DNA of 64,000 nt. Source: Vibrio tarriae (GTDB taxonomy: Bacteria; Pseudomonadota; Gammaproteobacteria; Enterobacterales; Vibrionaceae). The stretch spans positions 310,001 to 374,000 of the forward strand of contig NZ_CP022352.1 of the NCBI RefSeq assembly GCF_002216685.1, written 5' to 3'. Both the position numbers and the translations under genes were made by a program. The notes under the pieces were generated by a model that was not told the origin of the DNA, did no database searches, and saw nothing but the letters and a program-made list of their open reading frames with translations. Shown here one piece after another: positions 63,163 through 64,000 of the stretch; the first letter of the stretch is position 1; every line of letters begins with the position of its first letter.

Positions 63163-64000
63163 ATGAATACCAAAAAACCGTTATCGCTCACCGCTAAGGT
63201 CATCCTTGGTATGGTAGCCGGTATTTTGACTGGATTTGCGATTCGCGCCCTGTTTGCAGGAAATGGATTTGTAGACGCATATATCGTTAATGGACTGTTT
63301 GATGTTGGCGGCAAGATTTTTATCGCCAGCTTGAAAATGTTAGTCGTGCCACTGGTGTTTGTTTCACTGGTATGTGGTACGAGCTCACTCAAAGATCTCT
63401 CCACATTGGGCAGAATGGGCAGTAAAACCTTAGGTTTTTATCTCGCCACCACCGCGATTGCCATCACTCTTGCACTCACTATGGGCAGCTTATTTCAACC
63501 GGGAGCAGGGGCAGATTTAACCGCCGCCAGCAATTTTACCTCGGCGGAAGCCCCGTCTCTGGGTAAAGTGATTGTGGATATGTTCCCAACTAACCCAATC
63601 AGTGCAATGGCGCAAGGCAATACCTTGCAGATCATTATCTTTGCCGTTCTGTTTGGTGTGGCGATCAGTGCTGCTGGCAAACCCGGAGAGCGTATTGCTC
63701 AGGTGTTCAATGATCTCAATGAAGTGATCATGAAGCTGGTTGCGATGCTAATGCACTTGGCGCCTTACGGCGTATTTTTCTTGATGGCCAAGCTCTTCAC
63801 CGGACTCGGACTGGGGGCAATTTTGAATTTAGCGGAATACTTTGTGGTGCTGGCGGGGACTTTGTTACTGCATGCCTTCGTCACCTATGGGTTAATGCTG
63901 AAAACCTTTGCAGGCCTGAACCCAATGGTGTTTTTCCGCAAAATGGAAGATGCGATTATGTTTGCATTTTCGACCGCGTCATCCAATGCCACCATTCCTG
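63163..64000 (+). CDS. gltP: Dicarboxylate/amino acid:cation symporter (partial, runs off window)
   Basis: First 279 residues of a DAACS (SLC1-type) symporter, probably for glutamate and aspartate with protons or sodium. Visible are the N-terminal helices (LTAKVILGMVAGILTGFAIR), LKMLVVPLVFVSLVCG, and at the very end the serine-rich re-entrant loop FAFSTASSNATIP that begins the substrate site. GGAG lies 10 bases upstream of the ATG. A CRP site precedes it. Confidence 0.92.
   Translation, partial: MNTKKPLSLTAKVILGMVAGILTGFAIRALFAGNGFVDAYIVNGLFDVGGKIFIASLKMLVVPLVFVSLVCGTSSLKDLSTLGRMGSKTLGFYLATTAIAITLALTMGSLFQPGAGADLTAASNFTSAEAPSLGKVIVDMFPTNPISAMAQGNTLQIIIFAVLFGVAISAAGKPGERIAQVFNDLNEVIMKLVAMLMHLAPYGVFFLMAKLFTGLGLGAILNLAEYFVVLAGTLLLHAFVTYGLMLKTFAGLNPMVFFRKMEDAIMFAFSTASSNATIP

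Noticed and set aside
1..64000. CRISPR arrays, tRNA/rRNA genes, insertion sequences and phage attachment sites
   Set aside because: None was seen on either strand; repeats found are limited to ERIC copies and the short tandem repeat before vgrG3.

Overview
The window reads as chromosome II of Vibrio cholerae or a very close relative (V. mimicus, V. metoecus, V. paracholerae). The basis is the complete type VI secretion (T6SS) main cluster ending in a muramidase VgrG and its immunity gene, the rbsDACBKR and glpT-glpQ neighbourhoods, a GbpA-like chitin protein, a Nudix-type NrtR next to pncB, and ERIC intergenic repeats. Gene order matches my memory of the N16961 region VCA0088 to about VCA0145, read in reverse. 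No tRNA, rRNA, CRISPR, insertion sequence or integron was seen.

Layout. 0-8.2 kb: a TAXI-type TRAP uptake system (binding protein plus fused permease) co-transcribed with an L-2-hydroxyglutarate oxidase gene that is cut by the window edge. Beside it is a divergent DctB/DctD-like two-component pair. A near-perfect sigma-54 promoter and two matching palindromes link the regulator to the transporter. 8.2-13.4 kb: a secreted LPMO-type chitin-binding protein, a small DUF3316 protein, and glycerol-3-phosphate uptake with glycerophosphodiester hydrolysis (glpT, glpQ). 13.4-19.6 kb: the ribose operon rbsDACBKR with an RbsR operator. 19.7-20.0 kb: a repeat-containing small lipoprotein.

20.0-46.0 kb: the T6SS main cluster, all on the minus strand. 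It runs from a PAAR tip protein through Sel1 protein, TssB/C sheath, TssE, TssF, TssG, FHA protein, TssJ, TssK, TssL, ClpV, VasH, TagO-like, TssA, TssM, VasL, VgrG3 and immunity protein. The gene for Hcp is not in this window. The last two genes sit partly in a visibly AT-rich segment, as expected of an exchangeable effector-immunity cassette. A terminator-like hairpin separates tssM from vasL.

46.6-57 kb: housekeeping and accessory genes. These are an RluA-type pseudouridine synthase, a SulP transporter, a HAD phosphatase, a CSS-EAL phosphodiesterase, a periplasmic rhodanese, a Gfo/Idh/MocA oxidoreductase, pncB and nrtR. 56.4-60.5 kb is the least ordinary stretch. It has a secreted metzincin that lacks its own propeptide, preceded by a membrane-anchored protein that resembles such a propeptide and whose reading frame is broken at a T9 tract. 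It also has a HxlR-type regulator with a TACT-N7-AGTA dyad, a small alpha/beta hydrolase, and a DUF134 gene frameshifted by a 4-bp duplication. 60.6-64 kb: a YdcF-type protein, an EamA exporter and the start of a glutamate/proton symporter gene with a good CRP site.

Start codons were moved from the longest reading frame where a Shine-Dalgarno sequence decided the matter. Family assignments are from recognition of the translated sequence. No database search was possible.
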